From: Ascarosepion bandense
Taxonomy: Eukaryota > Mollusca > Cephalopoda > Sepiida > Sepiidae
Direction of reading: 5' to 3'
Assembly (NCBI GenBank): GCA_037127315.1
Contig: JBBBDQ010001271.1
Span: 612,501 to 676,500 of the forward strand
DNA length: 64,000 nucleotides
In this document: piece after piece, positions 63,848 through 64,000 of the stretch
Numbering within the stretch: position 1 is the first letter of the stretch
Layout: every line of letters starts with the position of its first letter
Notes under the pieces: generated by a model
Databases searched by the model: none
What the model was told of the DNA's origin: nothing
Seen by the model: the letters and a program-made list of their open reading frames with translations, nothing else
Program-made: the position numbers and the translations under genes

Positions 63848-64000
63848 CTACTGTCACTTTCTTGTTGTTAAGTAGTGCAAGTGATATTTATTGAACCGTA
63901 GAAAAAAGTTCGTAACGTTTTTAAGTGAATTTCAAAGACAATATTTAGATTCCCATGCATAGAATCATTCACTCATATATGCGCTTTTTTGTTATAAAAT
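63848..64000. other. Spacer to window end
   Basis: Nothing recognised. Confidence 0.5.

Overview
The window looks like repeat-dominated nuclear DNA from a coleoid cephalopod, most likely an octopus. The reasons are AT-rich sequence packed with (TA)n, (CA)n and (GT)n microsatellites, many 5'-truncated LINEs of a type I associate with octopus, RTE LINEs with (GAA)n or (GAT)n 3' tails, Penelope-like retroelements, and at least two tRNA-derived SINE families. No intact host gene is visible. The only hints of host coding sequence are one exon-like block (56951-57061, +) and one possible last exon (about 49994-50250, -). Family names come from motif recognition; no database search was run.

Layout. 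1-3.9 kb: LINE 3' end, a SINE dimer inserted as one unit, RTE and LINE fragments. 3.9-12.8 kb: a ~3.5-3.7 kb segment repeated three times in tandem, each copy starting at a short non-autonomous Helitron. 12.8-16.2 kb: SINEs, a mariner pseudogene, a LINE tail and a palindromic repeat. 16.2-24.6 kb: another Helitron, a Tc1 fragment, an inverted partner of the 16-kb repeat, hammerhead-ribozyme elements at 19.3-19.6 kb and unnamed repeats. 24.6-29.3 kb: an RTE reverse transcriptase split at its YxDD motif by a LINE, a decayed pseudogene and a mariner-like relic. 30.1-32.8 kb: one long decayed LINE with endonuclease and reverse transcriptase. 32.8-41.7 kb: SINEs, a SINE insertion with an empty-site paralogue nearby, a mariner-like relic, a broken hammerhead copy and a Helitron. 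41.7-51 kb: sparse, with a candidate LTR, RTE and Penelope fragments, a possible last exon and a LINE end. 51.8-54.8 kb: a hammerhead/tRNA-like element beside a Penelope-like element that carries nested insertions. 55-64 kb: a 5S-rRNA-derived head, a candidate exon, a 12-bp minisatellite, a tandem tRNA-like SINE array, and a DD41D-type transposon with intact inverted repeats.

The most unusual signal is a repeat that joins a tRNA-like (pol III A/B box) domain to a type-I hammerhead ribozyme, seen at three loci, once with a tandem ribozyme pair. Others are Helitron ends on a repeat that could pass for simple-sequence DNA, several perfect hairpins with 4-5 nt loops that look like template-switch scars, and precise insertion histories (target-site duplications, an empty site, nested insertions) readable from the sequence. 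Most ORFs are transposon debris, so the genes do not act together as a system; what links the parts is transposition machinery (LINE enzymes probably moving the SINEs) and recombination between repeats.
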